From Gautieria morchelliformis (taxonomy: Eukaryota > Basidiomycota > Agaricomycetes > Gomphales > Gomphaceae): a DNA stretch of 64,000 nt. The translations under genes were made by a program, and so were the position numbers. Below are positions 20,055 to 30,297 of the stretch, in pieces. The notes beneath the pieces were generated by a model that saw only the letters and a list, made by a program, of their open reading frames with translations, was not told the DNA's origin and made no database searches. Positions within the stretch are counted from its first letter, which is position 1. Each line of letters starts with the position of its first letter. The stretch lies in assembly GCA_015179125.1 (NCBI GenBank), contig WHVA01000087.1:124001-188000 (forward strand), given 5' to 3'.

Positions 20055-22174
20055 CTCCCCCTCAGCGAGAAGTCCCTTTGGCAAAATCCTAATTTCCCTG
20101 ATAAATACCTATGCTGGTGTAAGTCCAGTCCCTTCGTAAATATGTCCGCTACGTTCTCCTTCGTTGGTACGTACGTAAGTGATGCCTCGTGAGAGGCCAC
20201 TTTCTCACAGATGAAATGATATGCGACGCTGATATGTTTGGTACACACATGGTACGTTGCGTCATGCGATAGTGTGATGGCACCTAAATTGTCAGATCGA
20301 AGTGACCTGGGATGGGTTTGATCTATTCCTAGCTCTTCGATGAAGCGCCTTAGCCAGATCAATTGCTTGGCGCCTTCGGTGAGTGCCATGTATTCGACCT
20401 CCGTAGTAGATAGCGCAATCGTTTGCTGCTTCTTCGAGCTCCATGCAATGGATCCCCCTCCTAGTATAGCTACATAGCCACTAATAGACAGTGCATTGGT
20501 TCTATTAGCATAGTCTGAGTCAACAAATATTTCAAGGTCGAGACCAGTGTCTTGTTGGAAGGTTATGCCGTCGTCACGTGACCCCTTGAGGTACCTGAGC
20601 GCGTGCTTGATCGCCGTCCAGTGCTCGGCTCCGTAAGTAGTAGTGAATTGGCTCAGATGTTGTACGGTAAAAGCCAAATCGGGTCGTGTGCTGAGTGCTG
20701 CATCCATTAGTGATCCGATTGCTTTAGCATAGGGTACTTCGGTAGTTGGACCTATTGAGTCCATAGGTGTTGTGAGCTTGATCATTTTGTGTAGAGGTGT
20801 AGATACGGAATGAGCCGTCGCCATGTTGAATTGATCGAGTATGATGTCGAGGTAATGTCCTTGAGAGATATTCAGTGTTCCCTCATCCCTATTCCTCTCA
20901 ACTCTAATTCCCAAGATTTTCTTCATTTCTCCTAAATCTGTTAAAGGGAATTTTCCATGGAGCTCCCCCTTGAGCTTAACCATCCCTCCTTTGGAATCAG
21001 CAAATAGTCCAAAGTCATCCACGTATACTGATATGACTTCGATTGAGTCCTCACCTTGTCTGATATAGACACATTCATTGGCTGTGCTTTGGTGGAAGCT
21101 GAGATCGAGTAGTAATTTGCGTAAGCGCTGATGCCAAGCTTGTCCTGATTGCTTGAGTACGTAGAGCACTCTGTATATTCTTAGAACGTGTCCAGATCCA
21201 TCATCAAAACCATCGGGCTGACGCATGTAGATCTCCTCATCTATGGTTGAATTGAGATAGGCGCCTTTGACATCCATCATTTCGATTTCCCAATCGAGTG
21301 TGTTTGCAATGGCTAATAGAACGTGTAGTGAATCGAACTTGACCACAGGTGAAGTTATTTCATAATAATCCATCCCTGGCCTCTGTGTGAATCCCTGAGC
21401 CACAACCCTCGCTTTGGCTTTATCAAATTGTCCATCCGGTTGTGTTTTGACAGAGTATACCCATCGGCAACTGATAGCTACTCATCCAGGTGGTAGTTCT
21501 GTTAATTCCCATGTTCCTGGCATCTTATGTTGATCCATTTCAATTTCCATCGCTTTCTCCCAGATCGGCGCATCATCACATGATACCGCCGCTCTGTAAT
21601 TCTCGGGTTCAGTAATGATTTCTTTTGTTATGTAAACCTGCTCGGTGCGTCCTGAATCATTCAGTTTCCTGTAATCCAGCCTTTAAGTGATACGTGCTCT
21701 CCGTCGAATCTGTGGAGCTGGCGCTTGTTCAGGTGGATCAGGGACGGGCGTCGTCTGGGGTGGTGACGTATGCGGGGTAGATGGGATAGGGTCCAGCACA
21801 TGCTTACACGGTGGGTGCTCCCCCTCGAGCGGTGCCGTATCAGTGGTGTCATCATCGTTGTTATCCGGGATAGGATACAGTTTATTGTCGTTTTCGTTGA
21901 ATGTAATATTTCTTGAGATTTGAACGTGCTTTGATGCTTTATTATAATACCTCCAGGCTTTTGCATGTTCAGCTACTCCAACGAATATGTGTTCTTCTGC
22001 TTTTGGATCAAGTTTAGCTTGACGTTGATCCGGCACCATAACCCAGCAGTTTGTCCCGAATTCCTCTAGATGTGCTACGTTTGGCTTCTTGCCAAATAGT
22101 GCCTGGAACGGTGTTGCGTCGTCTCCAAGCGCTCACGTGGGTGATCAATTTTTGATATAACACGCGTAAGCCAG
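19925..22174 (-). pseudogene. Copia D Pol, RT/RNase H and distal integrase part
   Basis: The 21403-19925 segment is a long open frame covering reverse transcriptase (YVDDFGLF) and RNase H (ADIFTKGL), ending inside the LTR. Upstream, in-frame stops appear at 21482-21484 (TGA where B has CGA) and 21683-21685 (TAA where B has CAA). The 22039-21683 segment encodes the end of integrase and the linker. The break at 22175 is the solo LTR insertion. Confidence 0.85.
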
Positions 22175-22374
22175 TGTCAGGGGACACCCTGTTTTCCATT
22201 TCCATTTCCGACACCACACCCAGTTCTGACTCAATTTCCGACTCCGCTTCCGGTTCTGATTCCATCTCCGCCTCCGCTTTCGGAAATGATTCCGCTTCTG
22301 GGAGAACTTCCACCAGTTCTGTTTGCCTTGCCAGTTCCACTCCAATTTCCGACTTCCACTCTTGGAACAGTGTC

Positions 22375-23903
22375 TGTTTTGGAACCCTTCAAGACTTTGG
22401 TGTTATTGCTAACACTTCAATCTATCAGAACGTGTCGTTTACGAGACTCAAAGAATATTAAACAATGCTGCAGCACAACTCCGGAAATAATTTAATATTT
22501 GTACCTTGGTTGCAATCCACGTAAGAACTAGTCCAAGTTAATACGGATGGAAGGCAATGCGTTTCTTAGCAGCACTGAACAATAAACTAAAAGACTGTAG
22601 GTTCAAGGACACTATCGGGGTCCAAGCATATTCCAAAATATAAAGGAATGTACTTAGCAGGCGAGTTTATAAATGGACTGCCCTGATAATCTACCAGCGC
22701 ACAGCAATAAAACGAGGGACGAGTTTTGTGAACAAAGCGACTTGTGAAAGTCTCTAATCAGGAAAATCAACTGACTAGATCGTCTCGGGTATTGGAGTGC
22801 GAATGGCAAGACTTTCAATTGACAGACTCACTCTGTAGAATTACACCCGGAGGATTAGTCCAAGTGGCTAAGCAGTAAAGTAACTACTTAACAAGGAATT
22901 AGACACTAAAGTAAGTGAATAACCCTAGCTGGGATTAGCAGCTTAGTAAGATGCAAGTCACACGAGGTCACGTGTAGGATAGAAGATGGGTAGATTGGCT
23001 GATGAAAGGCAGGCAAAAAGGGCCTCCTTTTATATCGTATTGTACAGGCGCTTAACTAAGCGGTAGGACCTTCTATCTATTAATGGAATGGGGGAATGAG
23101 TCATGAAGAAGCTTTAGGAGGGTTCTGTCTGACTCATAATGACTCACAGTGACTAGAAATGACTCCTACTGGTGACTCCACTAGGTTTTCCACCAATCAG
23201 GGCTTGATTTGTCAGGAATGAGTCATTAATTGGGCCCATGTGATTCATGACAGCTTGGGTGAGTCATGAGCATGTGACTCTAGGAAGGTTCTGTCTGACT
23301 CATAATGACTCACAGTGCCTAGAAATGACTCCTACTGGTGACTCCACTGGGTTTTCCACCAATCAGGGCTTGATTTGTCAGGAATGAGTCATTAATTGGG
23401 CCCATGTGATTTATGACAGCTTGGGTGAGTCATGAGCATGTGACTCACCAAGGAGTGCATGAGTCAGTTGAGTCATTGAGGCTGTACAAGCAAATGACTA
23501 GGCTTTTCAAACTCAGAGGCTGAGTCTGAAGGAGCCACCTGACCGGATTTGTGGGTGACCGCGGGTGCACAAGCCGCGAGTGACGCGAGCGTCCGGTCGG
23601 AGTTTGAAATCGGAAGTCCGAAACAGAGTTGTGGGGACATGTGTATCCACAACTCTGCTGCACAGAAATAAGTGAGTTTGAGTGGAGACAGCCTCGGAAA
23701 AATAGGTAAAATTCATAGATAATTAGAGGGATGTTTGAATAGGCCTTATGAGGACAGTAGACATTTTTTATGGGCGATAATTGGTTATTTTTAAAGGCCT
23801 TTGATGCAGACTACAAATTTACAATAAAGAGACATTTGAGAGCTGGTTGAACAGCTAGAACTGAGACCATGTAGAGTGCTGGTTGAACAGCGGTTCCCAT
23901 ACA
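22375..23903. mobile_element. 1.53-kb LTR-like insertion with TGACTCA array
   Basis: It starts TGTTTTGGAACCC and ends GGTTCCCATACA, and is flanked by the 5-bp duplication GTGTC (22370-22374, 23904-23908) inside the solo Gypsy LTR. It carries no coding frame. TG...CA ends and a 5-bp duplication suggest a long solo LTR. It contains a tandem duplication of about 170 bp (about 23110-23455) loaded with TGACTCA/TGAGTCA motifs. Confidence 0.85.
23090..23485. promoter_or_regulatory. Array of about 12 TGACTCA/TGAGTCA motifs
   Basis: About twelve copies of the 7-bp palindromic motif TGASTCA occur in under 400 bases, in two tandem 170-bp blocks plus flanks. TGASTCA is the consensus of fungal Gcn4-type and AP-1-type bZIP activators. 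Such density in an LTR suggests an enhancer, but binding is inferred only from the motif. Confidence 0.6.
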
Positions 23904-24189
23904 GTGTCGGAAATCAAGCGACTCGCATAATAGGCGGCATCAAGGGTCGATCAAGGGTCAGGGAGATGCAGGGTTGATGGCGGGTGCCAAGTGTTGTCCC
24001 TGGCTGCGCAGCGTAGTATAATACGGGCTCGCTGACATTGGGGGTCCTTAGACTTTTCTCTTTGGATTTCCCCTTGTCAGGTGAGAATCCCTTCTCTTTT
24101 ATACTCTGTTCATTTATACATACTTTGGATTTCCCCTTGTCAGTTGTGTGGCAGTGTGATCTCCACAACCATCCAGGGTTGCCCTTACA

Positions 24190-25628
24190 GCCAGGGCCTC
24201 GGGCCACAGTATTTTTGGCAGGTTCTTGGCGAATATCATCGCCCATGCATGCTCGAGTAAGGTCCAGTTGAGTTGTTCTGCAATTCCATTCTGGGCTGGG
24301 GAGTATGGAGCTGTGGTCTCCATGATAATGCCATGTTTTGCACAAAATTCTTTGAAAATTTTATTGACATATTCCCCGCCGTTGTCCGAGTGAAACCTCT
24401 TCAGTTTCTGACCTGTTTGGGTCTCGAGAAACACTTTGTATGTTTTGAAGTGCGTGAGCGCTTCATCTTTGGCGCTCCCAAAATAAACGACCATGTATCT
24501 CGATTTGATGTCCATGAAAGAATAGAAGTACTTTTCATGCGACGGTCCCTCGGTCTGGGCAGGCCCCCATACATCGGATACTGTTAGGTCACCGACCTGA
24601 TCAACAGTGTCCTCGGCTCTTTTGGGGAACGGCTCCACAAGCCGTTTGCCTTGTATGCAAGCCTTGCACTGACTTGGCTCCTTTGACTGGTCGATCTGGA
24701 GTCCAGTAACTAGGTTGTTAGATTTCAACATTTTTATAGAGTTTATGTTGACGTGCCCGAGTATCCTGTGCCGTTTGTCCCATCACCGTCCCTTTTCCGC
24801 TGCGGCAAAATCTCATGCCTTGACTGATCGAGTGACCCTTGGCTTCATACAGAATACCCTCCCGCGCTTCTGTCCCTGTGCAAAAACAGCTCCGGCGTGG
24901 GTTTTGAATTCCACGCCGGTGCCTGTAAATGTGGCCGTGTTGCCCTTATCAGTTAGACGCCCTACACTGATAAGGTTGTTTGCCGCATCTGGTGCATGCT
25001 TGACGTCACGTAGTTCGATCGTGTTCGTCTTGGCACCGACCTTAAATTCCATGTATATAGTGCCTCGGCCTTGTGTATGTGGTACTGCTCCAGGTGAAAT
25101 TCCTTCGATTTCCAATGGCTCCTCGGCATAGCTAGCGAAATCGTTTTGGCTTCGAGCTATGTGTGTTGTTGCCGCTGAGTCGGCTAGCCAGTCAGATGCA
25201 TATATAGCACTGTATGCTACCCCCTTAGATACAAACACGAAGTCCTTTTCTTCTGCTTGTTTAACCATTTCTTTGTTCCCTGATTTGAACCACTTCGGTG
25301 CTTGGCCTTCCTTGCCGCCACCTTTCGCCCAACCGTCCTTCACGTAATGACCCTTCTTGCTGCAATTTTGGCACTTTCCCTTTGTTGCTCCTGAGTCATC
25401 TTTCCTGGGCCTGTGACGTTGTTGCGCCTTAAGCGCCATCTGCCGTGCCAACCCAGCTTTCCATGCTCGATTCTCATTGAGGACTCAAGCTATTCATATA
25501 TCAGCCATCGTTCCGGCTCCACTGGCCTTTACTGCGGTAATAAATGCCGACCAAGAATCTGGTAGTGACGTCAGCAACGTGTTCGAGAACTCGGTGTCAC
25601 TGATGTAATGTCCCCGCGAATTCAGTTC
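24190..25628 (-). pseudogene. Copia D integrase N-terminal part, protease and Gag C-terminal part
   Basis: 24731-24190 encodes the integrase zinc motif (CKACIQGK) and catalytic core (SDVWGP, SDNGGEY, AQNGIAEQ). 25451-24813 encodes the zinc knuckle region (CQNCSKKGHYVKDG, last Cys changed) and protease (LADSAATTH) in one frame, showing the ancestral state of the site deleted in Copia B. Gag continues to 25628 with stops. Confidence 0.85.
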
Positions 25629-25862
25629 TGTCAGGGGACACCCTGTTTTCCATTTCCAATTCCGACACCACACCCAGTTCCGACTCCATATCCGACTCTG
25701 CTTCCGATTCCGATTCCATCTCCGCCTCCGCTTTCGGAAATGATTCCGCTTCTGGGAGAACTTCCACCAGTTCTGTTCGCTTTGTCAGTTCCACTCCAAT
25801 TTCCGACTTCCACTCTTGGAACAGTGTCGGAAATCAAGCGACTCGCATAATAGGTGGCATCA
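25629..25862 (+). repeat. Partial Gypsy LTR
   Basis: The first 230 bases of the LTR family seen at 22175 and 45898 (TGTCAGGGGACACC... through GTGTCGGAAATCAAGCGACT). It breaks off at about 25862 and cuts the Copia D Gag on its left. Confidence 0.85.
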
Positions 25863-26282
25863 ATTGTGGCGAAATACAAGGAGGGGGGAAGAGAGGTGAC
25901 ATGAGAGAGGAGAGGTCGAGGTGGGGGGCGAAACCGAGCGAACACTGAGGAGGAGTAGCGAAAGGGAAAAATGGGGATACCAAGGTGCAGGAAATGCACA
26001 GGTTACGGCAACCCAACTATTCGAACACCATTGGAAGAGGGTCGAGCAGAGGAGGTGGTAGGCCCAGTGATGACTGCCGAGTCAGCCCCAGGACGTCAAT
26101 TGTGCGTTTGGCGGCGCGGCTGTGGTAGTTGGCGCGAACAGCGAGAGTTGGTTACCGAACATGACAATGGTGGTCGGAACGAACGCAAAGGTGGGGTGAA
26201 AGTAGGAAAACTGAGCTTCTGAGTATGAGAGATAAACGCGTCATGACAGTAGCGCGCTAGGAGAAATAACCCTGTCATGACA
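25863..26282 (-). repeat. Fragment of LTR family L3
   Basis: The right end, GAGAAATAACCCTGTCATGACA at 26261-26282 in part, matches the end of the complete L3 solo LTR at 37982 (read toward TGTCATGAC). The inner part is only loosely similar. No gene is visible. Confidence 0.5.
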
Positions 26283-27741
26283 ATAGGCATTTGGAAGCCA
26301 TAGAGTTGAAAGTGAACGCTAGCGGTATGGATTGGGATGGGTGGGATTTGAGAGCATGTTGATGTGGAAGTGAATGGTTAGTGTATCTGATTAGGAAGGT
26401 TGGATTTGGAGGACATTGATCCTCAGAATGTATTTTCGAGTGTATCTAACTATTTTATGCTCTACCACAACTACCTAGGTGCCTGTGAGCCAGACCAGAA
26501 TTTAAGCTGTGTGTCAAATCCATACCCGCCTCGCCAATCACATGTGATAAGCGCCCATTACACATGACGCCCGGCAGGCGACACACGTGAGCTGTGGCGC
26601 CTAAAAGCCTCATATATAGGGTTGACAGGATATATTTATTCAGATATCATATCAATAGATTCAACTAATGGTGTCTATTCTGTTGGACTCTTGGTACAAT
26701 GCATGATGGTGATCCGAGCAAGTCTCAATGCTTGGTGCAGAAAGAAGACAGAGAACAGCCCAGGTGGGGTCTGTCTAGGATGCTACCAAGCCCCAGGTGA
26801 AGTTCCAGGAGAATTGCTGTACATGGAACGGTGTGGACACACTAGATTTGGAAGACATAGAGTTGGAAGTGAATGTTTGTGTTGTGGACTGGGAATGGCC
26901 AGATTTGGATGCCTGGATTGGGGAGACATTGATTTGGAAGTAGCCGGAGTGGGACGCGGGAGGGCACTGATATGGAATTGAACTGTTCGGGTAACCCATT
27001 GGGAATGGCTGGATTTGGAAGGCACAGATTGGGAAGTGCATGGTTGGGTTAACGGATTGGGACGGTCAAATTGGGAAGCCAGGAGAGGGATAGGCATGTG
27101 GAAGACATAGAGTTGAAAGTGAACAGTAGTGGTATGGATTGGGATGTGTGCGATTTGAGAGCATGTTGATGTGGAAGTGAATGGTTGTGGTATCTGATTA
27201 GGAAGGCTGGATGTTGAAGATGATGGGTTCGAACCGAATGGTGGGGGTACAGATTGGGATGTCCAGATTGGGGTGCTGCGGATTGGTAATGACCGGATTT
27301 GGAAGGACATTGAGTTGGAACTGAATGGTGGGGGTATGGATTGGGATGTCCAGATTGGGATGCTGCGGATTGTTCATGGCCAGATTGGGGCACTGCGGAT
27401 GGTTCACGGCCGGATTGGGGTGCTGCGGATTGGTAATTTCCGTATTTGGGAGGACATTGAGTTGGAACTGAATGGTTGGGGTATGGATTCGGACGTCCAG
27501 ATTGGGGTGCTGCGGATTTGTAATGGCCGGATTGGGATGCCCGGATGGGGGATGGCCGTATTTGGCAAGACATAGAGTGTGGACTGAATGGTTGGACGAA
27601 AAGGGACGGCGGGTTTGATCGTTTTGATGGGATCGAGCCGGAAAAGGACACAATGCCCCATGTGGATGTGGGCACATGTGGATGTCATCCGAAGGCGGAC
27701 ATTTAGCCGAGGGGCTCGGCTAGGGGCGACAAGAGATTGGA
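26283..27741. repeat. Dispersed GGATTGG-rich repeat R, copy 1
   Basis: Nearly the same sequence recurs at 60549-61948 in the same orientation. 26620-27200 is a highly similar core with a CATATATAGGG TATA-like site before it. The right half is a degenerate minisatellite of units such as GGATTGGGATGTCC and GTGCTGCGGATTGG. Long antisense open frames rich in Ser, Pro, Gln and Ile (27675-27049, for example) arise from the repeat unit and are not convincing genes. Both copies stop sharing sequence right after GACAAGAGATTGGA. Confidence 0.75.
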
Positions 27742-28608
27742 GTTCTTCGAGACTATGCTACTCTACTGGCTTGAAGTTTTGAGTCTGATCAAGAAGGTAC
27801 CCGATCCTTCAGCAGCGCTCTCCTCAATAATGGACTGGAGTCAGGGGAGTGCCCAAGTTGTTATGAGATCCGACGTGAGTCTAATGAACTTCAGGATAAC
27901 GATGATGACATTGCATCATTCGTAAAGGATACCCACCATTTTGTACGTGCGTTTGGGAGTGTGATCTCTCAGAGTGCTCCACATCTCTATTTGTCGACAC
28001 TCCCGTTTGCACCTGAAAGGTTGAAACTATGCGAGATTTACCTCCCACGATTTCCACGACTACTCCGCATTGAGACAGGGAAAGCGACGACGTGGCCACC
28101 TATTCAAACCGTACTAGTGGGCCGCACTAACACCATCACGTCAGTGGCATTCTCGCAGGATGGCAACCGCATCGTCTCTCGGTCTCATGACAACACAGTC
28201 CGTGTGTGGGATACAGACACGGGGGATGTCATTTCAGCACCATTCGAAGGCCACACCCACTGGGTCACGTCGGTGGCGTTCTCGAAGGACGGCGAGCGCA
28301 TCGTCTCTGGGTCTCGTGACAAGACAATCCGTATGTGGAATGCAGACACCGGGGAGGTCATTTCAGCACCATTCGAAGGCCACACCCAGGTGGTCACGTC
28401 GGTGTCTTTCTGGGAGGATGGCAAGCGCATAGTCTCCGGGTCCATAGACAACACAATCCGGGACATTTTCTCACGCCTACCACCACCACCAAAATTTTCA
28501 AATCCACACAAAACACGCACGCACATTTTTCAGCGTTAGCTAGCCTACTGAAAGTACGAGCCAGTCACAGCCTGAACACGCTCCAAAAAAGGAGCAACCA
28601 AAAGTGTG

Positions 28609-30297
28609 ATGCCGCCCAACACAGACTCGCAGCCACCGGCCACGTCACAGGGCCAAAGCGGCCGCACGAGGGCCACAGCGCAACAAGGGGGGGCGAAAAG
28701 TCGAGCAGACCTACTGGCGGACCTAGCTTGCGCCATTCGAACAAGGGAACAAGCCAGATCCTTCCTGGACAAACAGGGATACCTCGCAAAGGAAGACCCA
28801 TTGTCCATCGAACAGCTCAGTTACACCCTACTATCCCTAGCTCACAACGCAACCCTAAAGCCGCTGCTGGAGGGCGCCAGGGCAGTAGCGATCCTCATGA
28901 TGGATGAAGCGGCTAGAGGGACAGGGACGGCAGTCCTCCAGTATGTGGAAAAAAGGCTGGCTCTGGCCCTCAACAACATCAATGCCCTGATCGAAACTGC
29001 GAGAGACACGACGAGCGTAGCCAAAGCAGCAGCGGCGGAGGCGCTCCAGGTGAATGAGAGAGCGAGCAGTACACAAAAAGAAAGTGAGAACAGCAGAGGA
29101 GATGGGGCAGCGTGAGTGACATACACGGCTGCCCTCAAAGGTAACGTACCTCTGTCGCATCCGAACACCTTAGCGCGAGCAAAAGCGAGGGAGAGCCAAA
29201 TACTAATAGACAAAGACCCAAACGCAGACAACAACGCCTTGCACGAGCTCACGGAGCGAGAGCTGGTGGCCAAGGCTAACGAAGCAGTCGGGAACCTAGA
29301 GCACATAAGGGGTGACAACGAGATCAGCGTGATTGGGGCTAAGAAGCTGGCGAACGGGGGGATCATCCTAGACTTAAGCGACCGGAAAGGGGCAAGATGG
29401 ATCCACACACACAATAAACACTTCCTAGAGAAGTTTAGCACAACATCGATAGTCAAGGACAGAGCCCTTTCAGTAATCGTCGAATACGTCCCGATTAGCC
29501 ACTCACCATAAGCCTTCGCGGAGCTAAGAAAGATAGAACGAGACTCAAGGCTTCCAACCGAAACACTCATATCAACGAGATGGATAAAACCACCACACAG
29601 ATGCACGGAGGGACAGAGAACAGCTCACCTAATTGCAAAATTCACAACGACACAGGCCGGGAACCAGTGCATAAGAGACGGAGTGATAAGAGTGGGGAAG
29701 CAGACATGGGCGAGGAGGATGAGACGAGAGCCCCGAAGGTGCCTCAAGTGCCAGAAATACGACACCAGGCACATGGAAGCAGAATGTAGCAACCCAAACG
29801 TGTGCGGCACCTGCGGAGAAAACCACACAACTGCCGAGTGCGAAGAGACGGACCCGGCCAAGCTCAAATGCGTCAGCTGCAACAAAAACGGACAGGCTTC
29901 GTGGGACAGAACATGCCCGACCTTCACAGCAGTGTCTCACAGAATCGAAAAGGCAGACCTGGAAAGTACGTACAAACACTACCCGGACGGAAACCCATGG
30001 ACGTGGGAACAGCAGGGCGGCGATCACGAGACAGCGGATGCGGGAGAGATCTTCAGACAAGCTGAAGAACCCGCGAACGAAAGGTGCCAACAGTACGACC
30101 GACGCACCAGCGGGGGGGATGTGGGAAACCGAGGGCAGGACGAGTACAGAGGCGGCAACCCGCCAAGGAGCCAGAGAGACAGTGGATGGCCCGGCCAGGG
30201 AAACCGACAGAGAATGCTTGACGAATATGAGCTAAGGAGTGACAGAGTAGACGACCCGCACGGAGGAGACAACAACCACGACCAACACCAGGGATGA
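28609..30297 (+). pseudogene. LINE 1 ORF1 (nucleic-acid-binding, zinc knuckles), two stops
   Basis: One frame from ATG 28609 to TGA 30297 is interrupted only by stops at 29113-29115 and 29509-29511. The C-terminal third holds Cys/His clusters in the order CLKCQKYDTRH, CGTCGENHTTAEC and CVSCNKNGQASWDRTC, as in LINE gag-like ORF1 proteins. It aligns along its length with the intact ORF1 at 57523-55766. Confidence 0.88.

Larger units (their letters stand above)
22175..24189 (+). mobile_element. Solo Gypsy LTR in Copia D, itself interrupted
   Basis: TGTCAGGGGACACCCTG at 22175 and GGGTTGCCCTTACA ending at 24189 are the ends of the same LTR found at 45409-45898. The flanking 5-bp duplication GCCAG (22170-22174 and 24190-24194) is perfect and lies inside the Copia D integrase gene. 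Net LTR length without the nested insertion is about 481 bp. No internal Gypsy sequence remains, so it formed by LTR-LTR recombination. Confidence 0.92.
19833..25628 (-). mobile_element. Ty1/Copia LTR retrotransposon D, 5'-truncated and nested
   Basis: This element belongs to the same family as Copia B but lies on the minus strand. The 3' LTR (19833-20054) is complete. The coding region can be followed through RNase H, reverse transcriptase and integrase to 22174, is interrupted by a solo Gypsy LTR with a further insertion (22175-24189), and resumes from 24190 through integrase, protease and Gag to 25628, where another Gypsy LTR fragment cuts it. The Gag start, primer site and 5' LTR are missing. 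Stops caused by C-to-T changes relative to B show decay. Confidence 0.9.

Noticed and set aside
27049-27675. Long antisense open frames (over 200 codons) in repeat R, also at 61136-61899
   Set aside because: They arise from a GGATTGG-type minisatellite unit, give low-complexity Ser/Pro/Gln/Ile protein and several frames are open at once.
28545-28808. Open frames antisense to LINE 1 ORF1, and similar ones at 28842-29606
   Set aside because: Mirror frames of the codon-biased ORF1; the sense strand aligns with the intact ORF1 of LINE 2.
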